A stretch of 64,000 bases of DNA from Gelidibacter maritimus (GCF_014062315.1 NZ_JACGLT010000003.1:259163-323162); one strand, 5' to 3'; positions 26,261-35,933 are shown, counted from the first letter of the stretch. The notes: generated by a model from the letters alone, not told the origin. Translations and numbers: made by a program.

Positions 26261-27235
26261 ATGCAAAAAATTTCTCATTACCACTCTGCGTTTGTTTCCT
26301 ATTTAGAAGAAAACATCCAATCAAAGGAGCCGGCCTCACTATATGATCCTATTCTTTATATATTAGGATTAGGGGGAAAGCGCTTGCGGCCCATTTTAAC
26401 CTTAATGACTGCCGAAGCTTTTAGCGATTGGTATAAAAACGCTCTCGATGCTGCTTTGAGTGTTGAGATTTTTCACAACTTCTCTCTGATTCATGATGAT
26501 ATTATGGATACGGCACCCTTGCGCCGTGGCCAACCAACAGTTCATGAGAAATGGGATGTCAACACTGGTATTTTATCTGGAGATGCCATGCTGATTTTGG
26601 CCTATCAGCTTTTTGAACGCTATGATGCCAACACCTTTCAAGACCTGGCCAAATTATTCAGTAGAACGGCACTTCAAGTTTGTGAGGGTCAGCAATACGA
26701 CATGGATTTTGAAACTAGAGAGGATGTGTCTGTCGCTGAATATCTTAAAATGATTGAATTTAAAACTGCCGTATTGGTTGGAGCCGCAATGAAAATGGGT
26801 GCCATAGTGGCTTCTGCCTCGAAAGAGGATCAGAATTATATTTATGAATTTGGACGTCTATTGGGCATAGCTTTCCAGCTCCAAGATGATTATTTGGATG
26901 CTTTTGGCGATCCGAAAACTTTTGGCAAACAAGTAGGTGGTGATATTATTGAAAATAAGAAAACCTTCCTTTTCATTAAGGCTTTAGAGTTTTCTAATGA
27001 AGACGACCGATTAGAGCTACAACATTTATTTGGAATCACACCATCAGACCCCTCAGATAAAATAGAAACGGTAAAGCAAATTTTTCAGACCAGTGGTTCT
27101 GCAGATGCCACGCGTAAGGAAATAGAAAATTACACAAAAAAGGCATTTACGGTACTGGACAAACTATCTATTCCTGAAAATAAAAAGGAAGCGCTGAAAA
27201 TTTTTGGCGATGATTTAATGAACAGAAGAGTCTAA
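26261..27235 (+). CDS. Polyprenyl diphosphate synthase
   Basis: 324 residues from ATG 26261; a TTG 18 bp earlier overlaps the promoter region and is rejected. It is a trans-prenyltransferase that adds isopentenyl diphosphate units to allylic diphosphates. Both aspartate-rich motifs are present: LIHDDIMDTAPLRRGQPTVH (DDIMD, first) and QLQDDYLDAFGDPKTFGK (DDYLD, second), with GGKRLRPILTLMTAEAF before them. Chain length cannot be read with certainty; roles in quinone side-chain or carotenoid precursor synthesis are possible. A small gene follows after 36 bp. Confidence 0.92.
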   Translation: MQKISHYHSAFVSYLEENIQSKEPASLYDPILYILGLGGKRLRPILTLMTAEAFSDWYKNALDAALSVEIFHNFSLIHDDIMDTAPLRRGQPTVHEKWDVNTGILSGDAMLILAYQLFERYDANTFQDLAKLFSRTALQVCEGQQYDMDFETREDVSVAEYLKMIEFKTAVLVGAAMKMGAIVASASKEDQNYIYEFGRLLGIAFQLQDDYLDAFGDPKTFGKQVGGDIIENKKTFLFIKALEFSNEDDRLELQHLFGITPSDPSDKIETVKQIFQTSGSADATRKEIENYTKKAFTVLDKLSIPENKKEALKIFGDDLMNRRV

Positions 27236-27271
27236 CATCCTATTTAAATAACCCAATTGGAACATTTTTTA

Positions 27272-27625
27272 ATGAAAGACCTAAAAACCTTTGACGACTT
27301 GATGGATGAAGCCAATAAATGGGAACTGTATGGCAAACTAGTGGGGCAACTCAATAAAGATTTGGCCTTGGCAAATGTAGATTTGGAATTTGATGTGGAG
27401 GTATTGCCAACAAGTTTAAAGTTGCTCTTGCACGAAGAAATTTATCGTCTTATTCAGCATAAGTTCATGGACTATCTGAACTTGTTATATATTGTTGATG
27501 TTTCTGAAGAAAAAATAAAGCAATTGGATGGGAATGATGCAATACAGTTGGCGGAAAATGTCACCTTACTAATTCTACAGCGCGAATGGCAAAAAGTGTA
27601 TTATAAAAATAAGTTTAGTTCCTAA
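27272..27625 (+). CDS. Conserved-looking small protein, unknown function
   Basis: 117 residues from ATG 27272; a TTG at 27257 would add five residues. It is acidic, helical and soluble, with no signal peptide (DLMDEANKWELYGKLVGQ, DLEFDVEVLPTSLKLLLHEE). I recognise no domain. It lies 36 bp after the polyprenyl synthase gene and is probably in the same transcript. Confidence 0.7.
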   Translation: MKDLKTFDDLMDEANKWELYGKLVGQLNKDLALANVDLEFDVEVLPTSLKLLLHEEIYRLIQHKFMDYLNLLYIVDVSEEKIKQLDGNDAIQLAENVTLLILQREWQKVYYKNKFSS

Positions 27626-27707
27626 TCGTCCATATTTTTAAGACGGCTGTGTGAAATTGTCTCCAAAACAGCATCAATTGTTAGATCAGCGTCTTCCGTA
27701 CCTCGTT

Positions 27708-27746
27708 AAAAAAAATCGAGGCATTTCAAATTTAGAAATACCCCGA
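27708..27746 (-). terminator. Terminator of the small secreted protein gene
   Basis: On the minus strand TCGGGGTATTTC pairs with GAAATGCCTCGA (two wobble pairs), 7-nt loop, followed by eight T (27715-27708). Confidence 0.8.
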
Positions 27747-27785
27747 TGGCTAATTATAAGTAATGGATAATTTAGAAATATCTAT

Positions 27786-28055
27786 TTAACAGATCTTAAC
27801 CTCTTTTGTTCTAATTTGAAGGCTTTTTCTGTAGGCTTTAATACTAATAAGTTCAATGCTCTTTTTGTAGCTTAAGTTGGTCACTTCGTTTTTGGTAACA
27901 ATTGCAATAGCTGTGTTGCTGTTTATAATTTGCTCAATTGTAACCGCTTTAATGGTAATGATGTCATTCTGTTTTACCTGAGCTTTGGACATGTCTTGAC
28001 TAAAAGACACTATTGGTAAAACAATTAAAGCAATAAGCATTATAAGTTTTTTCAT
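27786..28055 (-). CDS. Small secreted protein, unknown function
   Basis: 89 residues with a clear signal peptide (MKKLIMLIALIVLPIVSFSQ). The short mature part has beta-strand character and many Lys/Ile (QNDIITIKAVTIEQIINSN). It ends EVKIC with a lone Cys. It has its own terminator 40 bp downstream. No family is recognised; probably periplasmic. Confidence 0.7.
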   Translation of the reverse strand: MKKLIMLIALIVLPIVSFSQDMSKAQVKQNDIITIKAVTIEQIINSNTAIAIVTKNEVTNLSYKKSIELISIKAYRKSLQIRTKEVKIC

Positions 28056-28228
28056 GATGTCAGAGGGGGTTTGGATTAATCGTTAACACAAAGAAACAAC
28101 AGAATGTGAATAAAATATAATATATTAGATATAAAACATCGATAAACGGTTGATATGAAATTCTACTCAAAAATCATCGATGAAATACATAAATGAGGCG
28201 CGCAGCCCACTAAATACGTTTGTGACCA

Positions 28229-29641
28229 ATGACGCAATATATAGATAATGAGTTCATCAGCTTGTTCAATCGACAAAAGGACAATCAGTTTAAAATTGGA
28301 AATTCCACCTATAAAGAACGCATCAGAAAACTGGAAGCGCTTAAAAAAGCCTTGGAGTTTACCTATAAAGATAAAATCAGGGAGGCGATGTATGCCGATT
28401 TTAAAAAACCTTTTTTGGAGACTGATCTTACGGAAATTTATCCAGTGCTTAGCGAAATAAAATTCGCCAAAAGCAACCTGAAGTCTTGGTTAAAGCATCA
28501 AAAAGTAGACACACCAATGGCCTTGCTTGGCGCGTCATCTTATATTAAATATGAGCCTAAAGGGGTGTGCTTGCTCATTTCTCCCTGGAACTTTCCGATC
28601 AATCTCACTTTCGGACCGTTGGTTTCCGCTATTGCAGCGGGAAATACGGTTATTATAAAACCTTCTGAAATGACACCTAATGCCTCAGGCGTTATGGCCG
28701 ATATCGTAAAAGATCTGTTCAATGAAAATGAAGTCGCTCTTATTGAAGGTGAAGTTGAGGTGTCAGAGGAGCTCTTGAAACTCCCTTTCAATCATATCTT
28801 TTTTACGGGCTCACCTCAGGTTGGTAAAATTGTAATGAAAGCGGCATCAGAGCATCTAACTTCCGTAACTCTGGAGTTAGGAGGAAAGTCTCCTACAATA
28901 ATTGATGATTCCGCCAATCTTGGAACAGCGGTCAAAAGAATTATTTATGGAAAATTCACCAATGCAGGACAGACTTGTATTGCGCCTGATTATGTGCTTT
29001 TAAAAGCCGAGTTGAAAACTGAATTTACGACACTCTTCAAATCTAAAATCGCAGAATTTTATTCGGAAAAGCCAGAAAACTCAGCTTCCTATTCCAGAAT
29101 TGTCAACCCTAAGCATTTTAATCGATTGGTATCTTATATTGAGGAGGCAAAACAAAACAAGAGTGATATTACTTCAGGAGGCCGTTATAATGGAGACGAT
29201 AACTATATTGAACCCACGTTGATTTTTGATATGCCAGAAGACTCTAAGTTGATGAACGATGAGATTTTTGGACCAATTCTTCCTGTAAAAACTTATTCAA
29301 ACATTGAAGAGATGGTGTCTTATATCAATTCCAAAGAAAAACCTCTGGCCTTGTACATCTATAGTAAATCTAAAAAGAATGTAGATTTTATTATGAATAA
29401 CACACGTGCTGGAAGTGGCTGTGTAAACCATAACCTTATCCAGTTTTTGAATCATAATTTACCATTTGGAGGCAGTAATAACAGTGGTATTGGAAAAGCC
29501 CATGGGTTTTATGGATTTGAAGCTTTTTCCAATCGACGCGCTATGATGAAACAACATACTTTTGGAGCGACAGATTTTTTGTTGCCACCATATTCCAATT
29601 TTAAACAAAAATTGGTGGACTTGACTTTGAAATGGTTTTGA
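28229..29641 (+). CDS. Aldehyde dehydrogenase (class 3 type)
   Basis: 470 residues. It oxidises aldehydes to acids with NAD(P)+. Motifs in order: the cofactor region SPWNFPINLTFGPLVSAIAA, KPSEMTPN, FTGSPQVGKIVMKAA, the general-base Glu in TLELGGKSPTI, the catalytic Cys in FTNAGQTCIAPDY, and EIFGPILPVKTY. The short length without a long N-terminal arm and the C-terminal NRRAMMKQ-type tail recall class 3/coniferyl or fatty aldehyde dehydrogenases. It stands alone; no partner gene indicates the substrate. Confidence 0.93.
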   Translation: MTQYIDNEFISLFNRQKDNQFKIGNSTYKERIRKLEALKKALEFTYKDKIREAMYADFKKPFLETDLTEIYPVLSEIKFAKSNLKSWLKHQKVDTPMALLGASSYIKYEPKGVCLLISPWNFPINLTFGPLVSAIAAGNTVIIKPSEMTPNASGVMADIVKDLFNENEVALIEGEVEVSEELLKLPFNHIFFTGSPQVGKIVMKAASEHLTSVTLELGGKSPTIIDDSANLGTAVKRIIYGKFTNAGQTCIAPDYVLLKAELKTEFTTLFKSKIAEFYSEKPENSASYSRIVNPKHFNRLVSYIEEAKQNKSDITSGGRYNGDDNYIEPTLIFDMPEDSKLMNDEIFGPILPVKTYSNIEEMVSYINSKEKPLALYIYSKSKKNVDFIMNNTRAGSGCVNHNLIQFLNHNLPFGGSNNSGIGKAHGFYGFEAFSNRRAMMKQHTFGATDFLLPPYSNFKQKLVDLTLKWF

Positions 29642-29787
29642 GAAATGGTTTGAAGTCTATTCTTCGGTTTTCAGTTTGAATTTTATGGCAACATAAGATG
29701 TTAGCAAACGCAATAAAATAAGCGGCCCACCACTATGGGAGGCAGGCCCTATTTATAATGCAACCTATAAAGCTCATCGCCTTAATA

Positions 29788-31098
29788 TTAAATACTCACC
29801 TGCTTTTTACTATTTCTAAGTCCGTAGTAAAAAATATAGGCATAGCATAAAATAACGAAAAACAATGCCGATTTAAATCCGATTTGATCGGTTAGAAAAC
29901 CAAACGTTGGTGGAATGACTGCACCTCCGACAATTGCTGTACATAACATCCCTGACGCTTTTGGCTTCAAAGACCCGATGCCATCAATAGCCAACGTAAA
30001 AATAGTTGGGAACATGATTGAGTTGAACAATCCGACCGCTAAAATACTCCACATGCTGACTAAACCGGTGGTGCTAATAGATATTAAAATTAATGTGATA
30101 GCAATGCTCGCAAAAATTCCCAATACTTTTCCTGGTTTAATAATCTTGGTTAAATACGCTCCTGCAAACCGGCCAATCATAGCGCCAGACCAATAGAAGG
30201 TTACAAAAACACCAACAATGGCTTTGTTGTCACTTTCGGTCATGCCTGTACTGAGAATAGTATCTACAATAGATCTCATAAAGCCATTCTGTTTAATGAC
30301 CTCCACCATATTCATGTCTAAAAAGTAATTGACCAAATAGCTCCCAATGGCTACTTCGGCACCTACATAAAAGAAGATGCCAATAATTCCCATAACGAGG
30401 TTTTTTTGCTTTAATGCATCTTTATAAGATCCAACCGTCGTTTCATTGATCAGTTTTGGGGGTTTTGCGAAAAAGAAACCTCCTGCAATAATAAAAATGA
30501 AAATAGCCAATCCCAGAAATGGTTTTTGAACAGCAGATGCTTCTGTTGCCAAATAAAGACCTTTTTCAGAATCCGTTAGAATCGCAATTTCTTCAGTTGT
30601 TTTAATCTTATCGCTTAAAATAAACATAGCGCCAATTATAGGTGCAATGGCCGTTCCTAAGGAGTTGAAGGCTTGAGAAAGGTTCAAACGGCTAGAGGCA
30701 CCATCTTCAGAACCTAAAACGGCAACATATGGGTTGGCAGCTACTTGTAAAATGGTAATTCCGCCCGCCAATATAAAATAGGCCACCATGAAAATTCCAA
30801 ATATTCGGTAGGATGCTGCCGGATAGAATAGTAGGCAGCCCACGGCCATAGTACATAATCCTAAAATAATCCCTTTTTTATAGCCTATTTTAGTCAAAAT
30901 ATAACTCGCCGGAATGGAGAGTAAGAAATAAGCACCAAAAAAAGCGAACTGAACCATGCCCGCCTGAAAATATGTAAGCGTAAATAATTCTCTAAGTCGG
31001 GGAATAAGCGAATCTACCAAAACGGTTATAAATCCCCATAGGAAAAATAAGATGGTCAATAATATAAAGGAGGAACGATAGGATTTTTGTTGGTTCAT
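29788..31098 (-). CDS. FucP-like sugar MFS transporter
   Basis: 436 residues, 12 predicted membrane helices. The start FLWGFITVLVDSLIPRLREL, the helix with VAANPYVAVLG, and the C-terminal AIDGIGSLKPKASGMLCTAI are typical of the fucose/glucose/galactose:H+ symporter group. The gene lies 89 bp downstream of the GH92 mannosidase gene on the same strand, so import of a monosaccharide released in the periplasm, probably mannose, is likely (inference). The 146 bp between it and the aldehyde dehydrogenase gene show nothing. Confidence 0.9.
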   Translation of the reverse strand: MNQQKSYRSSFILLTILFFLWGFITVLVDSLIPRLRELFTLTYFQAGMVQFAFFGAYFLLSIPASYILTKIGYKKGIILGLCTMAVGCLLFYPAASYRIFGIFMVAYFILAGGITILQVAANPYVAVLGSEDGASSRLNLSQAFNSLGTAIAPIIGAMFILSDKIKTTEEIAILTDSEKGLYLATEASAVQKPFLGLAIFIFIIAGGFFFAKPPKLINETTVGSYKDALKQKNLVMGIIGIFFYVGAEVAIGSYLVNYFLDMNMVEVIKQNGFMRSIVDTILSTGMTESDNKAIVGVFVTFYWSGAMIGRFAGAYLTKIIKPGKVLGIFASIAITLILISISTTGLVSMWSILAVGLFNSIMFPTIFTLAIDGIGSLKPKASGMLCTAIVGGAVIPPTFGFLTDQIGFKSALFFVILCYAYIFYYGLRNSKKQVSI

Positions 31099-31187
31099 AA
31101 TATATGGTTAATGGTGTTAAGTTCAGAGTTATGCGTTAAAATTTCTTATTAAAATGATGTTTTAATCTCTACACGTGGGGCTTCTTT

Positions 31188-34163
31188 TTACGTTTCTTTA
31201 TTGTTAGCAACTGTCTTCTCAAGATTGCCTGCTGAAGACTGGATTTCAATTTCATCTACAAATATCCAGCTTTTACCTTTAGTTTTATAACCTGCATGCC
31301 ATTTAGGGAGTCTGCTTAATTTTTTAGCAACCACTTTAACGTATTTTGCATTCTTATCGTGGACATCAAAAGTCATGGTCTTTACTTTGACCTCGTCTGA
31401 CCTATTAATTGCATTGATGCTTTGCTTGCTAATCAATTGAAAGTTTTGATTATCGGCAGAAACATAACATAAAACTTCAGTGGGATAGAAAATAAAAGAA
31501 CGCTGATCTTGTAAAAAATTGACCGCAACGGATTGGATGGTTTGTATTTCACTTAAATCGACTATCGCAATTACATCTTCACCTTCATAACCTTGCCATG
31601 CGCCTCCGCGGAAATCCTTTGACCCTTTCAAACCATCAATTAAAGCATTGGTGCCGCCCGCACTGTATTGCTTAGCATAATTTGTTTTTAAGACGATAGT
31701 CCGATTAGGATCAATTTTATAAAAATCAGTGGTAATAGTAGCACTTCTTTCATCGTCCTTTTCAGAATATACATTTAGCGTGGAGGTTTCTGAAATAATA
31801 AATGGGGCTTCGTATTTAATGTAAATGGAATCGTTTAAGGTATAGAAAATATCGGTTTCTTTTTGAGCATTCTCTAACACCACTTCTGTTTCACCTTTAA
31901 ATGCAATATCACCTTTTGCAATAAAAGGTGCCGGAACTATTTTAAAGTAGTCAATGGAAGTAGTTGGTACATCATCGTCGTCACTTCCCCAGTCGGATGG
32001 GGAATCGGTCATATAAAACTCCAAGGTACCACCCGAAAGGATATCCTCTGAAGCAATATAGCTTTGATGTAGTTTACGGCCATTAAGTCTGACATGATCA
32101 ATGTATTTGTTGTCGTCAGAAAGATCAAATGCTTTGATGGTGAAGTTTTTTCCATTCTCAAGATTGATCGTTGCCTTCTCAAACAACGGCGTTCCGATAA
32201 TATATTGATTGGAACCTGGCGTAACTGGGTAAAAGCCCATGGATGAGAACACATACCAAGCGCTCATTTGTCCGCAATCTTCATTACCAGCAATGCCATC
32301 GGGCTGGTTTTTATAAAGTTCAGTCAGAATTTGATGGACCTTTTCCTGGGTTTTATAGGGTTTGTTGACAAAATTATAGAGATAGGCGATGTGATGGCTG
32401 GGTTCATTACCGTGCGCATATTGGCCAATAAGGCCCGTAATATCCACCATGTCACGTCCCGAAGTTGAAGTTTTAGCGTTAAACAAACTGTCTAACTGCG
32501 CCTCCAACACTTCTTTACCTCCCAAGAGCTCTATAAATCCTGAAATGTCCTGTGGAACAGAAAAGCTGTACTGCCAGGCATTGGCTTCGGTATAGTTGAA
32601 ATTGACCTCATAGGGATCAAAAGGTGCGAACCACGTATTTTTGAAACGGCCTCTCATAAACTTTGTTTCCGGATCAAAGACATTTTTGTAGTTCTGCGCT
32701 CGTTTCATAAAGATTTCAAAATCCTCTACATTTTCCAATGCGTGGGCCATTTTTGCAATGGTCCAATCGTCATAGGCATATTCCAAAGTTTTAGAGACCG
32801 ATTCGCCCTCTTCCTCAACGGGAATAAAGCCAAAGGCCTTATAAGTTTCTAAACCCCGATGATTTTGATTGGCCGAATGTTTCATCGCTTTAAATGCTTT
32901 ATCGGCATCAAAACCTCTTATCCCCTTTAAATAGGCGTCGGCAATAACGGGTACGGCGTGGTAACCTATCATGGTGCCGGTATAATTGGCACTTAAATCC
33001 CACATGGGCAAAATGCCACCTTCATCATACTTTGCAATTAGTGTGTTAATGAAATCGGTGGTACGCTCTCGTTCAATAAGGGTATACAAAGGGTGTGCCG
33101 CCCTATAGGTGTCCCATAATGAAAAAACCGTATAGTAATCAAAATCTTTGGTGGTGTGGATTTTCAGGTCCATGCCTCTGTACCGCCCATCGACATCTTG
33201 GTAAAGATTGGGTACAATCATGGTGTGGTAAAGGGCCGTATAAAAATTTATCTTACGGTCTTGGTTTTTCGTTTCAATAATGATTTTTTCCAGCTGATTT
33301 TCCCAAACGGTTTGAGCATTTTCCTTGACCTCATCAAAGGTTTTGTCACCTATTTCAGTCTCCATATTTTTCTTAGCGCCTGCTTCATCAACGGCGCTGA
33401 TACCAATTTTTACATAAACAGGTTCGTTCTTGGGATTGTCAAATTGGAAAACCGCCTTTTTATGAGTCAGTTGTTGCTTTCTGGCAATTAAATCGACCGA
33501 CACAGGATGCGAGAATTTAATATAATAAAACAATTTCTGATTGGATGCCCACGATTTAGAATGGCGATATCCGGTGATTTCAGTTCTTGAGGTCTGTTTT
33601 ATTTTTGAGCCCAATAGCTGATCACGATGCTCTAAATCTAAAACGATTATCTGGTTTTTAGCAGTTGGGAATTGGTATTTATGCACGCCACTGCGCTCAG
33701 AAACCGTTAGCTCAACATTAATATCTGTATCTGCCAGATGCACTTGGTAATAGCCAGGTTCAGCTTTTTCGTTATCATGGGAAAATTTTGAGCGATAGCC
33801 TTTTTTGCCATCACTGCCATTATTGGAAACCACTTCGTTGGTGGGCATGAGCAAGATGTCACAATAATCACTGACCCCTGTACCACTCAGATGGGTGTGG
33901 GAAAATCCATAAATATAGTCGTCACTATAATGATAGCCAGACGCGCCATCCCAGCCCTCCAGGCGAGTGTCAGGACTTAATTGCATCATCCCAAAAGGCA
34001 TGGCTGCTCCTGGATAAGTATGACCATGACCACCAGTGCCGATAAAAGGATTGACCAATGATATTAAGGATTTATCTTTTTTAGCTGGGGTTGTTTTAGG
34101 GCGCTCAGAGCAGCCTGTTAGAAGAAACAGGACCATAAATGCTAAAAAAAATGACTTCATCAT
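31188..34163 (-). CDS. GH92 alpha-mannosidase lipoprotein
   Basis: 991 residues. A lipoprotein signal (FLLTGC, Cys near residue 18) anchors it to a membrane. GH92 features are clear: NPFIGTGGHGHTYPGAAMPF at the start, DGASGYHYSDDYIYGFSHTH, the catalytic-core motif GNEDCGQMSAWYVFSSMGFY (about 625-645) and YIIGTPLFEKA. GH92 enzymes are Ca2+-dependent inverting exo-alpha-mannosidases acting on N-glycans or mannans. After about residue 740 come an Ig-like/chitobiase-C-type domain (IFYTLNDSIYIKYEAPF) and a discoidin-like (F5/8C) domain (VDLSEIQTIQSVAVNFLQ), both probably carbohydrate-binding. It pairs with the sugar permease just downstream. Confidence 0.93.
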   Translation of the reverse strand: MMKSFFLAFMVLFLLTGCSERPKTTPAKKDKSLISLVNPFIGTGGHGHTYPGAAMPFGMMQLSPDTRLEGWDGASGYHYSDDYIYGFSHTHLSGTGVSDYCDILLMPTNEVVSNNGSDGKKGYRSKFSHDNEKAEPGYYQVHLADTDINVELTVSERSGVHKYQFPTAKNQIIVLDLEHRDQLLGSKIKQTSRTEITGYRHSKSWASNQKLFYYIKFSHPVSVDLIARKQQLTHKKAVFQFDNPKNEPVYVKIGISAVDEAGAKKNMETEIGDKTFDEVKENAQTVWENQLEKIIIETKNQDRKINFYTALYHTMIVPNLYQDVDGRYRGMDLKIHTTKDFDYYTVFSLWDTYRAAHPLYTLIERERTTDFINTLIAKYDEGGILPMWDLSANYTGTMIGYHAVPVIADAYLKGIRGFDADKAFKAMKHSANQNHRGLETYKAFGFIPVEEEGESVSKTLEYAYDDWTIAKMAHALENVEDFEIFMKRAQNYKNVFDPETKFMRGRFKNTWFAPFDPYEVNFNYTEANAWQYSFSVPQDISGFIELLGGKEVLEAQLDSLFNAKTSTSGRDMVDITGLIGQYAHGNEPSHHIAYLYNFVNKPYKTQEKVHQILTELYKNQPDGIAGNEDCGQMSAWYVFSSMGFYPVTPGSNQYIIGTPLFEKATINLENGKNFTIKAFDLSDDNKYIDHVRLNGRKLHQSYIASEDILSGGTLEFYMTDSPSDWGSDDDDVPTTSIDYFKIVPAPFIAKGDIAFKGETEVVLENAQKETDIFYTLNDSIYIKYEAPFIISETSTLNVYSEKDDERSATITTDFYKIDPNRTIVLKTNYAKQYSAGGTNALIDGLKGSKDFRGGAWQGYEGEDVIAIVDLSEIQTIQSVAVNFLQDQRSFIFYPTEVLCYVSADNQNFQLISKQSINAINRSDEVKVKTMTFDVHDKNAKYVKVVAKKLSRLPKWHAGYKTKGKSWIFVDEIEIQSSAGNLEKTVANNKET

Positions 34164-34249
34164 TTAAGGGATTGATATTGCTGCGGAAATATACTAAATC
34201 TTAAGGGACGGTTAAATTTTATCCCAACATTTTAATACCAGCTTAATTC

Positions 34250-34257
34250 ATTTATCT
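34250..34257 (+). promoter_or_regulatory. TAnnTTTG promoter box of the phosphoesterase gene
   Basis: TATCTTTG matches the consensus exactly, 18 bp before the ATG at 34276. It overlaps an in-frame TTG at 34258, which argues against that TTG as the start. Confidence 0.5.
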
Positions 34258-34275
34258 TTGAAGAAAACTGCTCTT

Positions 34276-35511
34276 ATGCTGCGATGGGTCCTATTTACCA
34301 TTTTTTATATTCTTATCTCCTTATATGGGTTTCAAGCCATTAGGACCATCACCAAAAACGTCTGGTTTCATTATCTGTTTATAGCTATTGGTGTTATTTT
34401 TGCCGGTAATTTAATTCTCCAATTTAGTTTCGGCTCCGGAGGACGCGTGCTTTCAGCGGCCAAAAGTTATGCTTTCGGATTTATTCTGACCTATATGCTT
34501 TTCAACTCGGTGATGATCCTTTTTTTATTTGGTGAAGATATTGTGCGGTTTTTTATAGGTGTATACACAAAGTACTTAACACCTTCTGAAACGTTTTATA
34601 TGCCCTCAAGACGAAAATTTATTAGTGGAATAGCGTTGGGGGTAGCGGCAATACCATTTGCTTCCATGCTTTATGGCATGTACAAAGGAAAATATAACTT
34701 TAGAGTTATTAAGCATACTTTACATTTTGACGATTTGCCGGAGGCATTTGATGGCTATACCATTACACATATCAGTGATATCCATTCAGGGAGTTTTGAC
34801 AACCGATCAGAAGTGGCTCACGGGATAGATTTAATCAAGGCACAAAAATCGGATGTAATTTTATTTACTGGAGACCTGGTCAATAACCGAAGCTCTGAAC
34901 TGTTGCCTTGGAAAGACTTGTTTTCTGAGTTAAAAGCTGATGACGGCGTGTTTTCAATACTGGGGAACCATGATTATGGCGACTATATGAATTGGGATTC
35001 TGCCGCAGAAAAAGAGCAGAACTTTGAAGAGATTAAACAACTCCAAAAGGATATGGGCTATGATTTATTGCTCAACGAAAATCGATTTATTGAACGTCAT
35101 GGGCAACGCATTGCGCTTTTGGGCGTTGAAAATTGGGGTAGGGGGTATTTTAAAAAAGCTGGTGATTTAGATAAAGCTGCAGAAGGCGTTAAACCTGACG
35201 ACTTTAAAATATTAATGTCTCACGATCCGAGCCATTGGGATGAGGTGGTCATCAATGACGCATACCATTATCATTTGACATTGAGCGGTCATACCCACGG
35301 CATGCAATTTGGAGTCGAGATTCCGGGATGGTTAAAATGGAGCCCCATAAAATACAGGTACAAACGTTGGGCAGGGATTTATAAAGAGAAGGGACAATAC
35401 ATTAATGTGAATAGAGGTTTTGGCTATTTAGGCTTTCCGGGGCGTGTTGGAATTTGGCCAGAAATAACGGTGATTGAACTTAAAAAGGGTCAAAAAAACC
35501 GAATCGCATAA
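34276..35511 (+). CDS. Membrane-anchored metallophosphoesterase
   Basis: 411 residues from ATG 34276; the TTG at 34258 sits on the promoter box. The N-terminal about 150 residues hold several membrane helices. A calcineurin-like phosphoesterase domain follows, with all metal-ligand motifs: HISDIHSG, LFTGDLVNN, SILGNHDYGDY, MSHDPSHWD and LSGHTHGMQFG. This is the YkuE/COG1408 type. Substrates of this group are poorly known; some act on lipid headgroups such as UDP-diacylglucosamine. It stands between the divergent GH92 gene and the thioredoxin-like gene. Confidence 0.9.
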   Translation: MLRWVLFTIFYILISLYGFQAIRTITKNVWFHYLFIAIGVIFAGNLILQFSFGSGGRVLSAAKSYAFGFILTYMLFNSVMILFLFGEDIVRFFIGVYTKYLTPSETFYMPSRRKFISGIALGVAAIPFASMLYGMYKGKYNFRVIKHTLHFDDLPEAFDGYTITHISDIHSGSFDNRSEVAHGIDLIKAQKSDVILFTGDLVNNRSSELLPWKDLFSELKADDGVFSILGNHDYGDYMNWDSAAEKEQNFEEIKQLQKDMGYDLLLNENRFIERHGQRIALLGVENWGRGYFKKAGDLDKAAEGVKPDDFKILMSHDPSHWDEVVINDAYHYHLTLSGHTHGMQFGVEIPGWLKWSPIKYRYKRWAGIYKEKGQYINVNRGFGYLGFPGRVGIWPEITVIELKKGQKNRIA

Positions 35512-35613
35512 ACTGCTTGTTGCCCATGTTATAGCTATTTACGTATGTCTTAGGTTAATAAAAAAAAAATAAGTAGGTTTGTAATAGCACATCCGATCTA
35601 AACATTAAAATGT

Positions 35614-35910
35614 ATGTCAAAATTTGGAGAACTCATAGATGTCGATATTCCAGTGTTGTTGGATTTCTTTACAGAATGGAATGAACAGTCTATTGCAATG
35701 CATCCTGTGTTAAGAGATGTAGCTGCTGCGCTTGGAGACAAGGCAAAAGTCATCAAGATAGATGTTGATAAAAATAAAGAATTGGCCGAAGCACTCCGCG
35801 TTAAAGGTTTACCTACACTTATTATTTATAAAAGAGGCGAGATGAAATGGCGCCATAGTGGAGAGCAAGACGCTGATTCACTGATAGAAATTCTCCAAGA
35901 ATACATCTAA
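35614..35910 (+). CDS. Thioredoxin-fold protein lacking the CxxC site
   Basis: 98 residues. The fold is clearly thioredoxin: VLLDFFTEW before the active-site helix, VIKIDVDKNKELAEALRV, and the cis-Pro loop KGLPTLIIYKRGE. The usual WCGPC is replaced by WNEQS, so both redox cysteines are gone; there is no Cys in the whole protein. It cannot do dithiol exchange and is more likely a binding or chaperone-like module. No signal peptide, hence cytoplasmic. A palindromic repeat starts 3 bp after the stop. Confidence 0.85.
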   Translation: MSKFGELIDVDIPVLLDFFTEWNEQSIAMHPVLRDVAAALGDKAKVIKIDVDKNKELAEALRVKGLPTLIIYKRGEMKWRHSGEQDADSLIEILQEYI

Positions 35911-35913
35911 CTT

Positions 35914-35933
35914 ATTCCTGCGTAGGCAGGAAT
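35914..35933. repeat. Dispersed 20-bp palindromic repeat, copy 1
   Basis: ATTCCTGC GTAG GCAGGAAT, a perfect 8-4-8 palindrome, 3 bp after the thioredoxin-like stop. The same 20-bp sequence recurs at 59147-59166. Confidence 0.8.
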
